Shown in pieces: positions 8,024 to 16,648 of a stretch of DNA of 34,193 bases (its first letter is position 1; each line of letters starts with the position of its first letter). Position numbers and translations under genes: made by a program. This DNA is from Flavobacteriaceae bacterium (GTDB lineage Bacteria; Bacteroidota; Bacteroidia; Flavobacteriales; Flavobacteriaceae), in NCBI GenBank assembly GCA_024644725.1, contig JAHEHE010000023.1, forward strand, positions 1 to 34,193. Direction: 5' to 3'. The notes beneath the pieces were generated by a model, which made no database searches, was not told where the DNA came from, and worked only from the letters and a program-made list of their open reading frames with translations.

Positions 8024-8977
8024 ATGGAATATTTAGATTTTGAATTGCCGATAAAAGAGTTGGAAGACCAGCTTGACAAGTGCAAGTTGATAGGAGAAGA
8101 GAGCGACGTAGACGTGACGGAAACTTGCCAACAGATAGAAAAAAAACTGGAAAGCACACGAAAAGATATATTCAAGAATCTGACCGCCTGGCAGCGCGTT
8201 CAGCTTTCAAGACACCCCTCGAGGCCCTATACTCTTGATTTTATTAAGGCCCTGACCAAAGGGACTTTCATGGAACTGCACGGTGACAGAACCGTGAAGG
8301 ATGACAAGGCCATGGTCGGAGGGTTGGGTAAAATTGGAGACCAGTCCTATATGTTCATAGGTCAGCAAAAGGGGTACAACACCAAAACGAGACAGTATCG
8401 TAATTTCGGGATGTCGAATCCCGAAGGATACAGAAAGGCCTTGCGCCTGATGAAAATGGCGGAGAAATTCAAAATTCCCGTGGTTACCCTGATTGATACA
8501 CCGGGAGCCTATCCTGGTCTGGAGGCTGAAGAGCGGGGGCAAGGAGAGGCCATCGCCCGTAATATTTTTGAGATGACCAGGCTGAAGACGCCTATCATTT
8601 CGATCATCATTGGCGAGGGAGCCTCCGGAGGAGCTCTAGGCATCGGGGTTGGAGATAGGGTTCTAATGCTGGAAAACACCTGGTACACTGTCATCTCCCC
8701 GGAATCCTGTTCTTCCATTCTCTGGAGGAGCTGGGAGTACAAGGAAGATGCTGCAGAAGCGCTTAAGCTTACCGCAAAGGACATGAACCGGCTAAAACTC
8801 ATTGATGGGATCATCAAAGAACCGCTGGGGGGTGCACACACCGATCGCGAAAAGACATACAAATCGGTCGAAATGGCGATCAAAAAGGCTTATAAGGAGC
8901 TCAGTGAACTGACCGAAAAGAAACTTGTCACAGCTCGTATGGACAAGTACGCCAATATGGGTGTTTACAAGGGATAA
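8024..8977 (+). CDS. accA: Acetyl-CoA carboxylase carboxyltransferase subunit alpha
   Basis: AccA forms with AccD the carboxyltransferase that moves CO2 from biotin to acetyl-CoA, the first committed step of fatty-acid synthesis. The 317-residue protein is close in length to E. coli AccA (319). It starts with the typical [11 protein letters not shown]. It then shows [25 protein letters not shown], the oxyanion-type [12 protein letters not shown] and [13 protein letters not shown]. No other acc gene is nearby, which is common because the subunits are often scattered. Confidence 0.98.
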   Translation: MEYLDFELPIKELEDQLDKCKLIGEESDVDVTETCQQIEKKLESTRKDIFKNLTAWQRVQLSRHPSRPYTLDFIKALTKGTFMELHGDRTVKDDKAMVGGLGKIGDQSYMFIGQQKGYNTKTRQYRNFGMSNPEGYRKALRLMKMAEKFKIPVVTLIDTPGAYPGLEAEERGQGEAIARNIFEMTRLKTPIISIIIGEGASGGALGIGVGDRVLMLENTWYTVISPESCSSILWRSWEYKEDAAEALKLTAKDMNRLKLIDGIIKEPLGGAHTDREKTYKSVEMAIKKAYKELSELTEKKLVTARMDKYANMGVYKG

Positions 8978-8999
8978 TCAGACTATTTTTTGTAATTTT

Positions 9000-9027
9000 A
9001 AGTGTCCGGCATAAAGTCGGATCACTT
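9000..9027 (+). promoter_or_regulatory. Hairpin in the leader of nnr
   Basis: AAGTG-TCCG pairs with CGGA-T-CACTT around a nine-base loop, with a single bulged base. The hairpin ends three bases before the nnr ATG and has no T-run after it, so it is not an ordinary terminator. It would cover the ribosome-landing region of nnr. Confidence 0.4.
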
Positions 9028-9030
9028 GAT

Positions 9031-10539
9031 ATGAAAATTCTCAGTGCCGAGCAGATGCGCCTGACCGATCAGGCCACGATCCAAAATGAGCCCATATCGT
9101 CAACCGACTTGATGGAACGGGCAGCCGATCGCTGCGTCAAACGGATACTCGAAGAAAAACCAGCAGCTGATCTCGAGTTTTGGATTTTTTGTGGGATTGG
9201 AAACAATGGTGGAGACGGACTGGTCATCGCCCGTCTCTTACTCGGACTGGGATTCAAGGTTCACACCTTTATACTGGAATTCAGCACCAACTACAGCCCT
9301 GATTTTAACATCAATCTCGAAAGGCTTCGGGACCAGGGCTACGAACCCGACTTGATACGGAACGCTTCAGATTGTCCGGACATTGCTGATTCCTGTTGGA
9401 TAATTGATGCCATTTTCGGAACCGGCCTCAGTCGTGCTCCCGGAGGTTGGCTCAGGGAAGTCATTGCACAGATAAACCGTAGTCCGTCCCGAGTGATTTC
9501 CATAGATTTTCCGTCGGGGCTGTTTTCCGAGGTTCCTGTTGAGGATCCGGAATCCATTGTAAAGGCCTCTCTTACCCTGACTTTTCAACAGCCGAAGCTC
9601 GCTTTTTTGTTGCCCTCTGCATATCAATTCGTCGGTGAATGGGAAATTCTGGATATCGGCCTGTCAAATGACTTCATAGAACAACTTGAAGACTGTCATG
9701 AGCTGATTGATCTTAAGCTAGCCCGGCAACTCTTCAGGCAAAAGGGGCGATTTGATCACAAAGGGACTGCAGGTCACAGTTTGCTCTTGGGGGGAAGTTT
9801 TGGTAAAATCGGTGCCGTCATATTGGCTTCAAAAGGTGCGCTGCGTGCCGGATCGGGGCTGGTATCCGTCTACGTGCCCAAGTGTGGATATGATCCGCTG
9901 CAGACTGCAAATCCTGAGGTCATGGTGGAGGTGGATGACGAGCAATACATCCAATTCTTCAATTTCAGAACCAAACCCACAGCCATCGGCATCGGCCCGG
10001 GTCTGGGTACCCATATCAAAACCAAAAAAGGTTTTGTAAAGTTCCTGAAGTCTCATTCCGATCCGTTGGTTCTGGATGCAGATGCATTGAACATCATTTC
10101 GGAGCACGATGAAATCAAGGAGCTTATTCCTGCCAAAAGCATTCTAACGCCGCATCCGAGAGAGTTCGAACGCCTGGCCGGGCCCTGGGCCAATGATTTT
10201 GAGAAACTTCAGAAACAACAGGAATTTGCAAGGCGCTACAATTGTGTCGTGATACTCAAAGGTGCCTACACCTCGATAACTCAGGGTCCGAATATCATCT
10301 TCAATGGCTCGGGCAATCCTGCTCTGGCAACTGCCGGAAGCGGGGATGTGCTTACCGGAATCCTCACCGGACTCCTTGCTCAGGGATACGATTCCTTGCC
10401 GGCCAGCATGCTGGGGGTCTTCCTGCACGGAAGAGCTGCTGATTTAGGCATTGAAAATGAAGAGTCCCAGGAGTCTTTTATTGCGTCAGACATCCTAAAA
10501 TTCTATGGCAGGGCCGTGAAAGAACTCTACTCCCGGTGA
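9031..10539 (+). CDS. nnr: Bifunctional NAD(P)H-hydrate epimerase/dehydratase
   Basis: This 502-residue protein repairs hydrated NAD(P)H. The N-terminal YjeF_N half (about residues 1-215) epimerises the R and S hydrates and has G-N-N-G-G-D-G near residues 57-63. The C-terminal carbohydrate-kinase-like half (about 230-500) dehydrates the S form with ADP and contains G-P-G-L-G, L-D-A-D-A-L-N, T-P-H-P-R-E-F and A-T-A-G-S-G-D-V-L-T-G. Both domains look complete and the length fits the E. coli fusion protein. The gene follows accA by 53 bases, separated by a hairpin. Confidence 0.96.
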   Translation: MKILSAEQMRLTDQATIQNEPISSTDLMERAADRCVKRILEEKPAADLEFWIFCGIGNNGGDGLVIARLLLGLGFKVHTFILEFSTNYSPDFNINLERLRDQGYEPDLIRNASDCPDIADSCWIIDAIFGTGLSRAPGGWLREVIAQINRSPSRVISIDFPSGLFSEVPVEDPESIVKASLTLTFQQPKLAFLLPSAYQFVGEWEILDIGLSNDFIEQLEDCHELIDLKLARQLFRQKGRFDHKGTAGHSLLLGGSFGKIGAVILASKGALRAGSGLVSVYVPKCGYDPLQTANPEVMVEVDDEQYIQFFNFRTKPTAIGIGPGLGTHIKTKKGFVKFLKSHSDPLVLDADALNIISEHDEIKELIPAKSILTPHPREFERLAGPWANDFEKLQKQQEFARRYNCVVILKGAYTSITQGPNIIFNGSGNPALATAGSGDVLTGILTGLLAQGYDSLPASMLGVFLHGRAADLGIENEESQESFIASDILKFYGRAVKELYSR

Positions 10540-10614
10540 GAAAGTCTTGAAGGTAAATATTGGCATCAATTTTGAGTTTATTCTTTAGGTTAATCCGATG
10601 AATCCTCTATCCCT

Positions 10615-10628
10615 ATGAATCCATTCAT
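10615..10628. repeat. Short inverted repeat upstream of the lipoprotein gene
   Basis: ATGAAT-CC-ATTCAT is a perfect six-base inverted repeat, 17 bases before the ATG at 10646. A partial copy (CCGATGAATCC) lies about 20 bases upstream. It could be an operator or could be chance. Confidence 0.25.
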
Positions 10629-10645
10629 CCGATAAATAAATTCCA

Positions 10646-11077
10646 ATGAGGACATTACTTGCAGCAATTGTTTTTATTTCCATTCTGGCTGGAGCCTGTC
10701 ATTCGAGTAAAACAGGGACTCAGACCGATGGTAAATCCACAAGTCAGGACACCCTGACGGGAACCGCAACGCTCGACACGATAAAGATTGAGAATGATGA
10801 GCTCGAATACGAGATCATCATCCTTGAAATCGGGTTCAATCAGTGGCTGGTCACGCAACCGCCGATGAACTACTGGTCGTTGAACGTTCTTCAACAAAGG
10901 AACAGAGCATACGTCTTTGAATGGAATCAAAGGGCTGCCAATCCGACGGCATGGAATCCAAATCTGTACAATCAATTCATCGACTACGAGCCGACCATCA
11001 ATTACGGCCTTGAGGTGAATTACTTGTTATATATGTACTTTGAGTTCTTCCAACAGAAGTACAGACAGCGCTTATAG
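10646..11077 (+). CDS. Putative lipoprotein, DUF6146-like
   Basis: A 143-residue protein with a signal peptide ending in a lipobox, L-A-G-A-C (Cys18), so it is probably lipid-anchored. A short Ser/Thr-rich linker follows, then a compact domain from about residue 50. That domain holds E-I-I-I-L-E-I-G-F-N-Q-W-L, E-W-N-Q-R and the closing I-D-Y-E-P and Y-G-L-E-V-N-Y-L-L-Y-M-Y-F motifs. This pattern resembles DUF6146, which I know from Bacteroidota and which has no assigned function; I could not confirm the match by search. The gene stands alone and converges on the ACT-domain gene with only two bases between the stops. Confidence 0.8.
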   Translation: MRTLLAAIVFISILAGACHSSKTGTQTDGKSTSQDTLTGTATLDTIKIENDELEYEIIILEIGFNQWLVTQPPMNYWSLNVLQQRNRAYVFEWNQRAANPTAWNPNLYNQFIDYEPTINYGLEVNYLLYMYFEFFQQKYRQRL

Positions 11078-11079
11078 CA

Positions 11080-11739
11080 TCACATTTTTTTCAAATCGAT
11101 CAGAATAGAGAAGGTCCTGTTGATGTCCTCCTCTTTGACAACGAGCGTGATCTCGTGCGTGGTGGAGATGACCTCCTGAACCGGAATATTGGCCCAGGCC
11201 AGCTGTTTGAGTATGAAATAGTAAATCCCGGACTGCTCCAGGTTGACCTTCGGCAGTTTGATGGTAATCGAGGCCAGTTTGCTCATGGAGTTGATCAGTT
11301 CCTCCTCCTTAAAAATATCATCGACTTCCTCCTTTAGATTTGCACTGATCACGATATTGGTCTCGAAGATGCCCTGAGATACGGTGAAGAAGGACTCCCT
11401 GTTGTTTCCAATTCGGGCAAAGATCTTTGATATGTTCAGGGGAAGCGTACTGGAATTTTTAAACGTATAGTCAAAAAGATCCGAGCGCACGATGAAATCT
11501 CCTAGTTTCAGGGAAAGTGACTTGACATTCTTTCTTATTTTCAGGATCTCAATGGGTGACATTCGATTGATCGACATCATCACCGCCCCGGTTTTCACCT
11601 CTTTCCCTAAAATTTGTTCCACCTCGGGCTGAATGAGCCTGGCCAGCGAGGAGACATTGATCAGCTTGTCCTGCATGGCTTCTTCGATAAAGGGCGTTCG
11701 CTTGATGATGGTCTCGACTGTTTCCTGGATTGTCTTCAT
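11080..11739 (-). CDS. ACT-domain protein of the aspartokinase-associated type
   Basis: A 219-residue protein whose last third (about residues 150-219) reads as an ACT-like domain: L-A-S-I-T-I-K-L-P, an S-G-I-Y-Y-F-I-L-K-Q-L-A-W turn and a strand rich in T-L-V-V-K. It has no kinase domain. The N-terminal 60 residues (I-N-V-S-S-L-A-R-L-I...) could form a small helical or winged-helix unit. Similar proteins are often labelled aspartate kinase, which is misleading because the catalytic K-F-G-G-T-S loop is absent. It is divergent from the true aspartate kinase gene with a 98-base AT-rich gap. A role in sensing an amino acid to control lysC expression or activity is an inference. Confidence 0.8.
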   Translation of the reverse strand: MKTIQETVETIIKRTPFIEEAMQDKLINVSSLARLIQPEVEQILGKEVKTGAVMMSINRMSPIEILKIRKNVKSLSLKLGDFIVRSDLFDYTFKNSSTLPLNISKIFARIGNNRESFFTVSQGIFETNIVISANLKEEVDDIFKEEELINSMSKLASITIKLPKVNLEQSGIYYFILKQLAWANIPVQEVISTTHEITLVVKEEDINRTFSILIDLKKM

Positions 11740-11837
11740 TGTTAAAATTTACACATAGTGTTATAATTTGTAAATATATTTTAATTTTTTCTTCACCTCG
11801 AAATAAAATGAAAATATTTGTCCAAATTCAATAAGAA

Positions 11838-13184
11838 ATGATCGTACTCAAGTTTGGTGGAACCTCAGTGGGTTCCGTTGAAAATTTTCGAAAAGTAGCT
11901 GATATAGTCAATCAGGTAAGGGAAGACAGAATCGTCGTGCTTTCGGCCATGTCGGGTGTGACCAACACACTGGTTGAGATTGCCCACCACCTTAAAACAG
12001 GGAATAAAGAACGAGCAATTTTCTTAATTGAGAGCCTCGATCGGAAATATCGGGAAGTGGCTCGGGATTTGCTTCCGGATGCAGCTATGCAGGAAAAAGC
12101 CTATCACTTCTTGGAAACCCACAACGCTTTGTTGAACAGAATAGCAAGCGAAGACTTTACGGAAAGCTCTGAAAAAGAGATATTGGCGCAAGGTGAGTTG
12201 GTGTCGACTCAGCTTTTCCATTACTACCTGGAGTCCATCAATGTTTCCAGTGAACTTTTATCAGCTCTTGATTTTATGCGAATCGACCGCAACGGAGAAC
12301 CCGACGCAGATCGTATTCGACAGAACTTGCGCAAAGTTCTTCAAAGTGATTCCGGAAACAGAACCTACATCACCCAGGGATACATCTGCAGGAACCCTCT
12401 GAACGAGATTGATAACCTGAGGAGGGGAGGTAGTGACTACAGTGCCTCGCTGATCGGGGCCGCGGCAGATGCCAGGCAAATCCAGATCTGGACCGACATT
12501 GACGGGATGCACAATAATGACCCGAGGTATGTGGAAAACACGTTTTCCGTCGGGGAGCTGTCGTTTGACGAGGCTGCTGAGCTGGCCTATTTCGGAGCCA
12601 AGATTCTGCATCCGCAAAGCATTATCCCTGCCAAGGAGAACAACATTCCGGTGCTTTTGAAAAATACATTCAGGCCGGATTCCCCCGGGACACTTATTCA
12701 CCAGGGAGCGGAGGTGAGGAGCATCAGGGCGGTTGCCGCCAAGGACAACATCACGGCAATCAAGATCAAATCCTACCGCATGCTGATGGCTTATGGTTTT
12801 CTGAAAAATGTGTTTGAGGTCTTCGAAGATCACAAGACCGCCATTGATATGATTACCACTTCTGAGGTGGCCGTGTCACTGACAATTGACGATACGACGA
12901 AATTGGCTCAGATCAAAAAAGGGCTGAAGGGATTTGGAACCATTGAAGTGGATTCTGACCTAAGCATCATCTGTATCGCCGGAGATATCTCGCAGAACAA
13001 AAAGGGTGTTACCGCTTCCATCTTCAACAGCCTGAAAGACATTCCGATTCGCATGATCTCTTATGGGGGAAGCAACTATAACCTGTCTTTCCTGGTAAAG
13101 ACTTCCGACAAGTTAGCGGTGCTCAATCTCCTGAATGAGGGACTTTTTAAAGATTTGGCCCAAAGAGACCTGGCTGTGGTATGA
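11838..13184 (+). CDS. lysC: Aspartate kinase, monofunctional
   Basis: This enzyme phosphorylates aspartate, the first step towards lysine, threonine, methionine and diaminopimelate. The 448-residue protein has K-F-G-G-T-S-V-G at its start, the R-G-G-S-D-Y-S-A-S-L motif near residue 200 and W-T-D-I-D-G nearby. Two C-terminal ACT domains (about 305-448) fit allosteric feedback by lysine or threonine. There is no homoserine-dehydrogenase fusion as in ThrA. It is divergent from an ACT-only protein and ends at a strong hairpin shared with the convergent DUF3276 gene. Confidence 0.96.
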   Translation: MIVLKFGGTSVGSVENFRKVADIVNQVREDRIVVLSAMSGVTNTLVEIAHHLKTGNKERAIFLIESLDRKYREVARDLLPDAAMQEKAYHFLETHNALLNRIASEDFTESSEKEILAQGELVSTQLFHYYLESINVSSELLSALDFMRIDRNGEPDADRIRQNLRKVLQSDSGNRTYITQGYICRNPLNEIDNLRRGGSDYSASLIGAAADARQIQIWTDIDGMHNNDPRYVENTFSVGELSFDEAAELAYFGAKILHPQSIIPAKENNIPVLLKNTFRPDSPGTLIHQGAEVRSIRAVAAKDNITAIKIKSYRMLMAYGFLKNVFEVFEDHKTAIDMITTSEVAVSLTIDDTTKLAQIKKGLKGFGTIEVDSDLSIICIAGDISQNKKGVTASIFNSLKDIPIRMISYGGSNYNLSFLVKTSDKLAVLNLLNEGLFKDLAQRDLAVV

Positions 13185-13202
13185 TGCGCTAGGAAGTCTG
13201 CC

Positions 13203-13238
13203 AAAAAAAAAACCATCCGATGTGGGATGGCTTTTTTT
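13203..13238. terminator. Bidirectional terminator between lysC and the DUF3276 gene
   Basis: CCATCC at 13213-13218 pairs with GGATGG at 13225-13230 around a GATGTG loop. An A10 run lies on the left and a T7 run on the right. The symmetry lets it end transcription from both sides of the convergent pair. Confidence 0.88.
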
Positions 13239-13240
13239 AA

Positions 13241-13624
13241 TTAAATGTCTTCAAAATTGACGTCGGTAAAACTTTCCGGCGAGCTGTTGCTCGATTCATC
13301 CATTTTTACGCTCTCGCCGTTGATTTTATTGTAGTCCTTTTGGTGTCTTTCGCTGATGACTTCTTCTCCTTTTTCATCCAAAATGAAATCCGTCGCTTTT
13401 TTCAGGATATCATTGAATTCGTGAAAGTCTTCTTTGTAAAGATAAATCTTGTGTTTCTTATAGTGGAATGACCCATCGTCGTGGGTGAATTTCTTGCTTT
13501 CCGTGATCGTCAGATAATAATCGCCGGCTTTTGTTTCCCTAACATCAAAAAAATAGGTTCTTCTACCTGCTCTCAGTACCTGAGAAAAAATTTCCTCGTG
13601 ATCAACAAAACCTTTTTCTTCCAT
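13241..13624 (-). CDS. PUR-like (DUF3276) nucleic-acid-binding protein
   Basis: A 127-residue protein with the pattern of the bacterial PUR-alpha-like family (DUF3276). It has the opening I-F-S-Q-V-L-R-A-G-R-R-T-Y-F-F-D-V-R, a central D-Y-Y-L-T-I-T-E-S-K-K and the K-H-K-I-Y-L-Y-K-E-D-F strand, followed by an acidic, Ser-rich tail from about residue 100. Relatives bind single-stranded DNA or RNA; the target here is unknown. It is transcribed alone from a well-formed promoter (13667-13696) and ends at the bidirectional hairpin. Confidence 0.9.
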   Translation of the reverse strand: MEEKGFVDHEEIFSQVLRAGRRTYFFDVRETKAGDYYLTITESKKFTHDDGSFHYKKHKIYLYKEDFHEFNDILKKATDFILDEKGEEVISERHQKDYNKINGESVKMDESSNSSPESFTDVNFEDI

Positions 13625-13666
13625 ATTCTTTGATAATTTTGTTTAGCGTTTAAAAAATAGTTCAGA

Positions 13667-13696
13667 CAAATCTATAAAATTATATTACGTATGCAA
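13667..13696 (-). promoter_or_regulatory. Consensus promoter of the DUF3276 gene
   Basis: On the minus strand TTG (13696-13694) is followed after exactly 19 bases by TAGATTTG (13674-13667). This fits the Bacteroidota TTG-N17-23-TAnnTTTG pattern. The expected start near 13660 leaves a leader of about 35 bases. Confidence 0.75.
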
Positions 13697-13717
13697 CAAT
13701 TATTTTAACGCCCGGGC

Positions 13718-15487
13718 TTAGGATTCCTGCCCGCTCAGCTTCTCTTCGAGCTGCTGATTGTAGATGTCCTGGTAGTAACCTTCCTTCATGATAAGATCTT
13801 CATGCACACCCGACTGAACAACCTTTCCGTGATCGAGAACTATAATGTGATCGGCATTTTTAACCGATGAGGTCCTGTGACTGATGATGATGGTTGTTTT
13901 GCCTTTTGTGGCCTTGCCCAGGTTCTTAAGGATGATTTCTTCGGTTTCCGTATCAACCGCTGACAGACAATCGTCAAAGATGAGAATCTCCGGATCCGCG
14001 ATAAGGGCCCGGGCAATGGATACCCGCTGTTTTTGTCCTCCGGAAAGAGTTACCCCGCGTTCCCCGACGAGTGTGTCGAAACCGTTCTGAAAATTTTCGA
14101 TGTTATGCAGAATATAGGCCGATTCGGCAGCTTGTCGAATTTCTTCATCGTCTGCGGATTCCTTGCCAATGCGAATGTTGTTCTTTATGCTGTCAGAGAA
14201 CAGAAAGGCGTCCTGCGGAACATAGCCGATACTCTCTCTTAGGTCCTGCAAATTGAGCTCCCTAATGGGTTGCTCATCGATGAGAATGTCACCCTGATCC
14301 ACATCATACATGCGTGGGATCAGAGCCGCAATAGTCGATTTTCCACTTCCAGTTTTTCCCAGAATGGCGAGGGTTTTGCCTTGCTCGATCTTGAAGCTCA
14401 CGTCCTTGAGTGCCTGGATATTGGTATCCTCGTAGGTGAAGGAGACGTTTCGAAACTCTATTTTTCCCTGAACCGGAGTGCGTTTTTCCTGTAGGTTCTG
14501 AATATCGGGCGTTTCCTGAAGAAATTCATTGATTCTCCTTTGGGACACTTCGGCCTGCTGAACAATGGAGGTCACCCAACCGACCACTGCCACGGGCCAG
14601 GTCAGCATGTTGACGTAGATGATGAATTCCGCTATGATACCGATATTGTCAATTTCTCCCCGGATGTATTGCATGCCCCCAACATAAATGACGAGGAGAT
14701 TGCTGATCCCGATCAAGAGCAACATAAGTGGGAAGAAAAGTGCCTGTGCCTTATAAAGGGCAATATTTTTGTCTTTACTGGCTACGGCCAAATCTGAAAA
14801 GGATCGGGTAGTGAAGTTTTCAATGCTGTAAGCTTTGACCACATTGACCCCGGAGAAGGTTTCCTGGGCAAAGGTCGTCAACTTCGAAAGGTATTGCTGA
14901 ACCACATTACTTCTTTCGTTGATCACCTTGCTAAGAAAGTAAATGGATACCGAAAGTACCGGTAACGGGAGAAGTGTGTATAGGGTCAATTTGGTGTCGA
15001 TTCGTGCCATATTGGCGATTGCGATGACAAAGAGGACAAGCATGTTCATCGTATACATGATCGCCGGCCCGAAATACATGCGAACCTTGCCAATGTCTTC
15101 GCTGATCCGGTTCATCAGGTCTCCCGTTCGGTTGCGCTTGTAAAAATTGAGGGATAGATTTTCGTATTGTTCAAACACCTCGTTTTTAAGATCATACTCA
15201 ATGAGTCGCGACATGACGATCAGGGTTTGACGCATCATGAACGTAAACAGTCCCGAGAGCAATGCCGCTCCGATGATATAAACGATATTGATGACCAGCT
15301 GTGACTTTACAATGTCGATATCAGTGATCCTGTTGTTACTGTAGTCCTCGACTACATTAAGCGATTCGCGAATGAGCTGGGGTATTTGAAGCGCAAAGAT
15401 CTTTGCCACGATGGTGATGAGAATCCCTAGAATCAATCGATAGCGGTACTTCAGAAAAAATTTGTTCAGATAGCGAAGGGCACTCAT
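13718..15487 (-). CDS. ABC exporter, fused permease and ATPase
   Basis: A 589-residue half-transporter: a six-helix membrane domain (about residues 15-310) followed by an ATPase domain. The ATPase has the Walker A G-K-T-G-S-G-K-S-T near 375, the signature L-S-G-G-Q-K-Q-R near 484, Walker B I-L-I-F-D-D near 503 and the switch histidine in I-I-I-S-H-R. The residue after Walker B is Asp instead of the usual catalytic Glu, as in MdlA-type or degenerate sites of heterodimeric exporters. No partner half-transporter lies in the window. I chose the ATG at 15487, because a -7 box lies upstream at 15515-15522, inside the longer in-frame extension to 15541. The substrate is unknown; lipids or drugs are usual for the family. 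Confidence 0.93.
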   Translation of the reverse strand: MSALRYLNKFFLKYRYRLILGILITIVAKIFALQIPQLIRESLNVVEDYSNNRITDIDIVKSQLVINIVYIIGAALLSGLFTFMMRQTLIVMSRLIEYDLKNEVFEQYENLSLNFYKRNRTGDLMNRISEDIGKVRMYFGPAIMYTMNMLVLFVIAIANMARIDTKLTLYTLLPLPVLSVSIYFLSKVINERSNVVQQYLSKLTTFAQETFSGVNVVKAYSIENFTTRSFSDLAVASKDKNIALYKAQALFFPLMLLLIGISNLLVIYVGGMQYIRGEIDNIGIIAEFIIYVNMLTWPVAVVGWVTSIVQQAEVSQRRINEFLQETPDIQNLQEKRTPVQGKIEFRNVSFTYEDTNIQALKDVSFKIEQGKTLAILGKTGSGKSTIAALIPRMYDVDQGDILIDEQPIRELNLQDLRESIGYVPQDAFLFSDSIKNNIRIGKESADDEEIRQAAESAYILHNIENFQNGFDTLVGERGVTLSGGQKQRVSIARALIADPEILIFDDCLSAVDTETEEIILKNLGKATKGKTTIIISHRTSSVKNADHIIVLDHGKVVQSGVHEDLIMKEGYYQDIYNQQLEEKLSGQES

Positions 15488-15514
15488 AGAAAAGAAATCT
15501 CGACTTAGTGACCG

Positions 15515-15522
15515 CGAAGATA
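15515..15522 (-). promoter_or_regulatory. -7-like box of the ABC exporter
   Basis: Minus-strand TATCTTCG matches TAnnTTTG in seven of eight places and lies 27 bases before the ATG at 15487. No matching -33 TTG is seen. Confidence 0.45.
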
Positions 15523-15612
15523 CGTATAATTTGCCTTTCACTGGAATCGGTGAAAGCGGGAATTCCCGGATTGATTCTTAACTTCGCCGTCGAAATCCTT
15601 AAAAAAAAGTGG

Positions 15613-15620
15613 TATTTTTG
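15613..15620 (+). promoter_or_regulatory. -7 box of nusB
   Basis: TATTTTTG matches TAnnTTTG exactly, 52 bases before the nusB ATG. No TTG stands at the usual -33 distance. It is back to back with the ABC exporter promoter. Confidence 0.5.
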
Positions 15621-15672
15621 CCCTTCATTGCATTGAGTGTGATTTAGTAATGAATATACGATCTTTTGAATT

Positions 15673-16611
15673 ATGGTGAACCGGAGACATATCCGAATCA
15701 AGGTCATGCAATCCATTTACGCGGTGCTCCAGTCGCGAAGTGACGATCTTAAAAAACAAGAAAAATTCCTTCTCTTCAATATTCACAAGGCCAAGGACCT
15801 GTATGTGTTGCAACTGCTCTTTCTGCTTGCGGTTCGAGATCTTTCGATGGAGCATATTGAGATCAAAAAAAAGAAATACCTGGCAACCGAAGAAGATCGA
15901 AATCCCAATTTGAAGTTTGTTGAGAATTCGGTTTTGAAGTCCATAGAAAACAGCCCGGCGCTGAAAGATTATGCCAGGGACAAAAAGTTGGATCAATGGA
16001 AGGACAATCGGGAATATGTGCGAATCGTTCTTGACCAGATGACTGAGGATGAAAAGTACCTGGACTATATGAATTCCGGGCGAAACGATTTCAACGAAGA
16101 TCGGGATTTCATCATTTACCTGTTCAAGGAGATCGTTGCTCCAAATGAGAAGCTTTTTGATTTTTATGAAAGTATCAATCTGGGTTGGGTGGACGATTAC
16201 CCATTGGTCAATACAATGATTCTGAAAACGTTCAAGCAAATGAAGGCATCACATTCATTTGACCTGAAAGACCTGGTGGTCAAAGAAGACGACGAGGAGT
16301 TCTTGCTGGAACTGTTCCGCAAGGCCGTGTTGCACCAGGATGAGTTCACTGATGAAATTGACGCGAAAACGCCGAACTGGGATACGGAGCGCATAGCTGA
16401 CCTCGACATGATCCTGATCAAAATGGCGCTCACTGAATTCATTTACTTCCCGTCTATACCGACGAAAGTGACCATTAATGAATACATCGAGATCGCCAAA
16501 GACTATTCGACGACCAAGAGCAGCTACTTCATTAATGGGGTTTTGGACAAATTGCTGAAGGATTACAACAATTCGGGGAAGCTAAAGAAAATTGGGCGGG
16601 GATTGTTGTAA
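15673..16611 (+). CDS. nusB: Transcription antitermination factor NusB, long form
   Basis: NusB binds boxA RNA with NusE (S10) in antitermination complexes on rRNA operons. The first residues (R-R-H-I-R-I-K-V-M-Q-S-I-Y-A) match the family N-terminus. The last 100 hold the C-terminal half: W-D-x-E-R-I-A-D-L-D-M-I-L-I-K-M-A-L-T-E-F and T-K-V-T-I-N-E-Y-I-E-I-A-K-D-Y-S. Between them lie about 130 extra residues, making 312 against about 139 in E. coli NusB. The insert is charged, probably helical, and not recognised. The gene leads the nusB-DUF1573-yajC run, and the next gene has its own -7 box. Confidence 0.92.
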   Translation: MVNRRHIRIKVMQSIYAVLQSRSDDLKKQEKFLLFNIHKAKDLYVLQLLFLLAVRDLSMEHIEIKKKKYLATEEDRNPNLKFVENSVLKSIENSPALKDYARDKKLDQWKDNREYVRIVLDQMTEDEKYLDYMNSGRNDFNEDRDFIIYLFKEIVAPNEKLFDFYESINLGWVDDYPLVNTMILKTFKQMKASHSFDLKDLVVKEDDEEFLLELFRKAVLHQDEFTDEIDAKTPNWDTERIADLDMILIKMALTEFIYFPSIPTKVTINEYIEIAKDYSTTKSSYFINGVLDKLLKDYNNSGKLKKIGRGLL

Positions 16612-16618
16612 AAAATTA

Positions 16619-16626
16619 TACATTTG
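16619..16626 (+). promoter_or_regulatory. -7 box of the DUF1573 gene
   Basis: TACATTTG matches TAnnTTTG exactly. It lies 22 bases before the ATG at 16649, giving a short leader. A TTG lies 24 bases upstream of the box, slightly too far for a normal -33. Confidence 0.5.
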
Positions 16627-16648
16627 CAAGGAATAAAAAAATTAAACA

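Noticed and set aside
12261-12833. 190-codon open frame on the minus strand
   Set aside because: Opposite lysC, which has complete aspartate-kinase motifs; the minus frame shows no recognisable protein pattern.
13710-13717. GCCCGGGC palindrome after the ABC exporter stop as a terminator
   Set aside because: Eight bases without loop space or a T tail; too short to form a terminator hairpin.
15488-15541. Longer N-terminus for the ABC exporter (18 more codons)
   Set aside because: The extension includes the -7-like box at 15515-15522, and the family start fits the ATG at 15487.
15625-16239. 204-codon open frame on the minus strand
   Set aside because: Opposite the conserved nusB gene and overlapping its promoter; no protein-like motif pattern.
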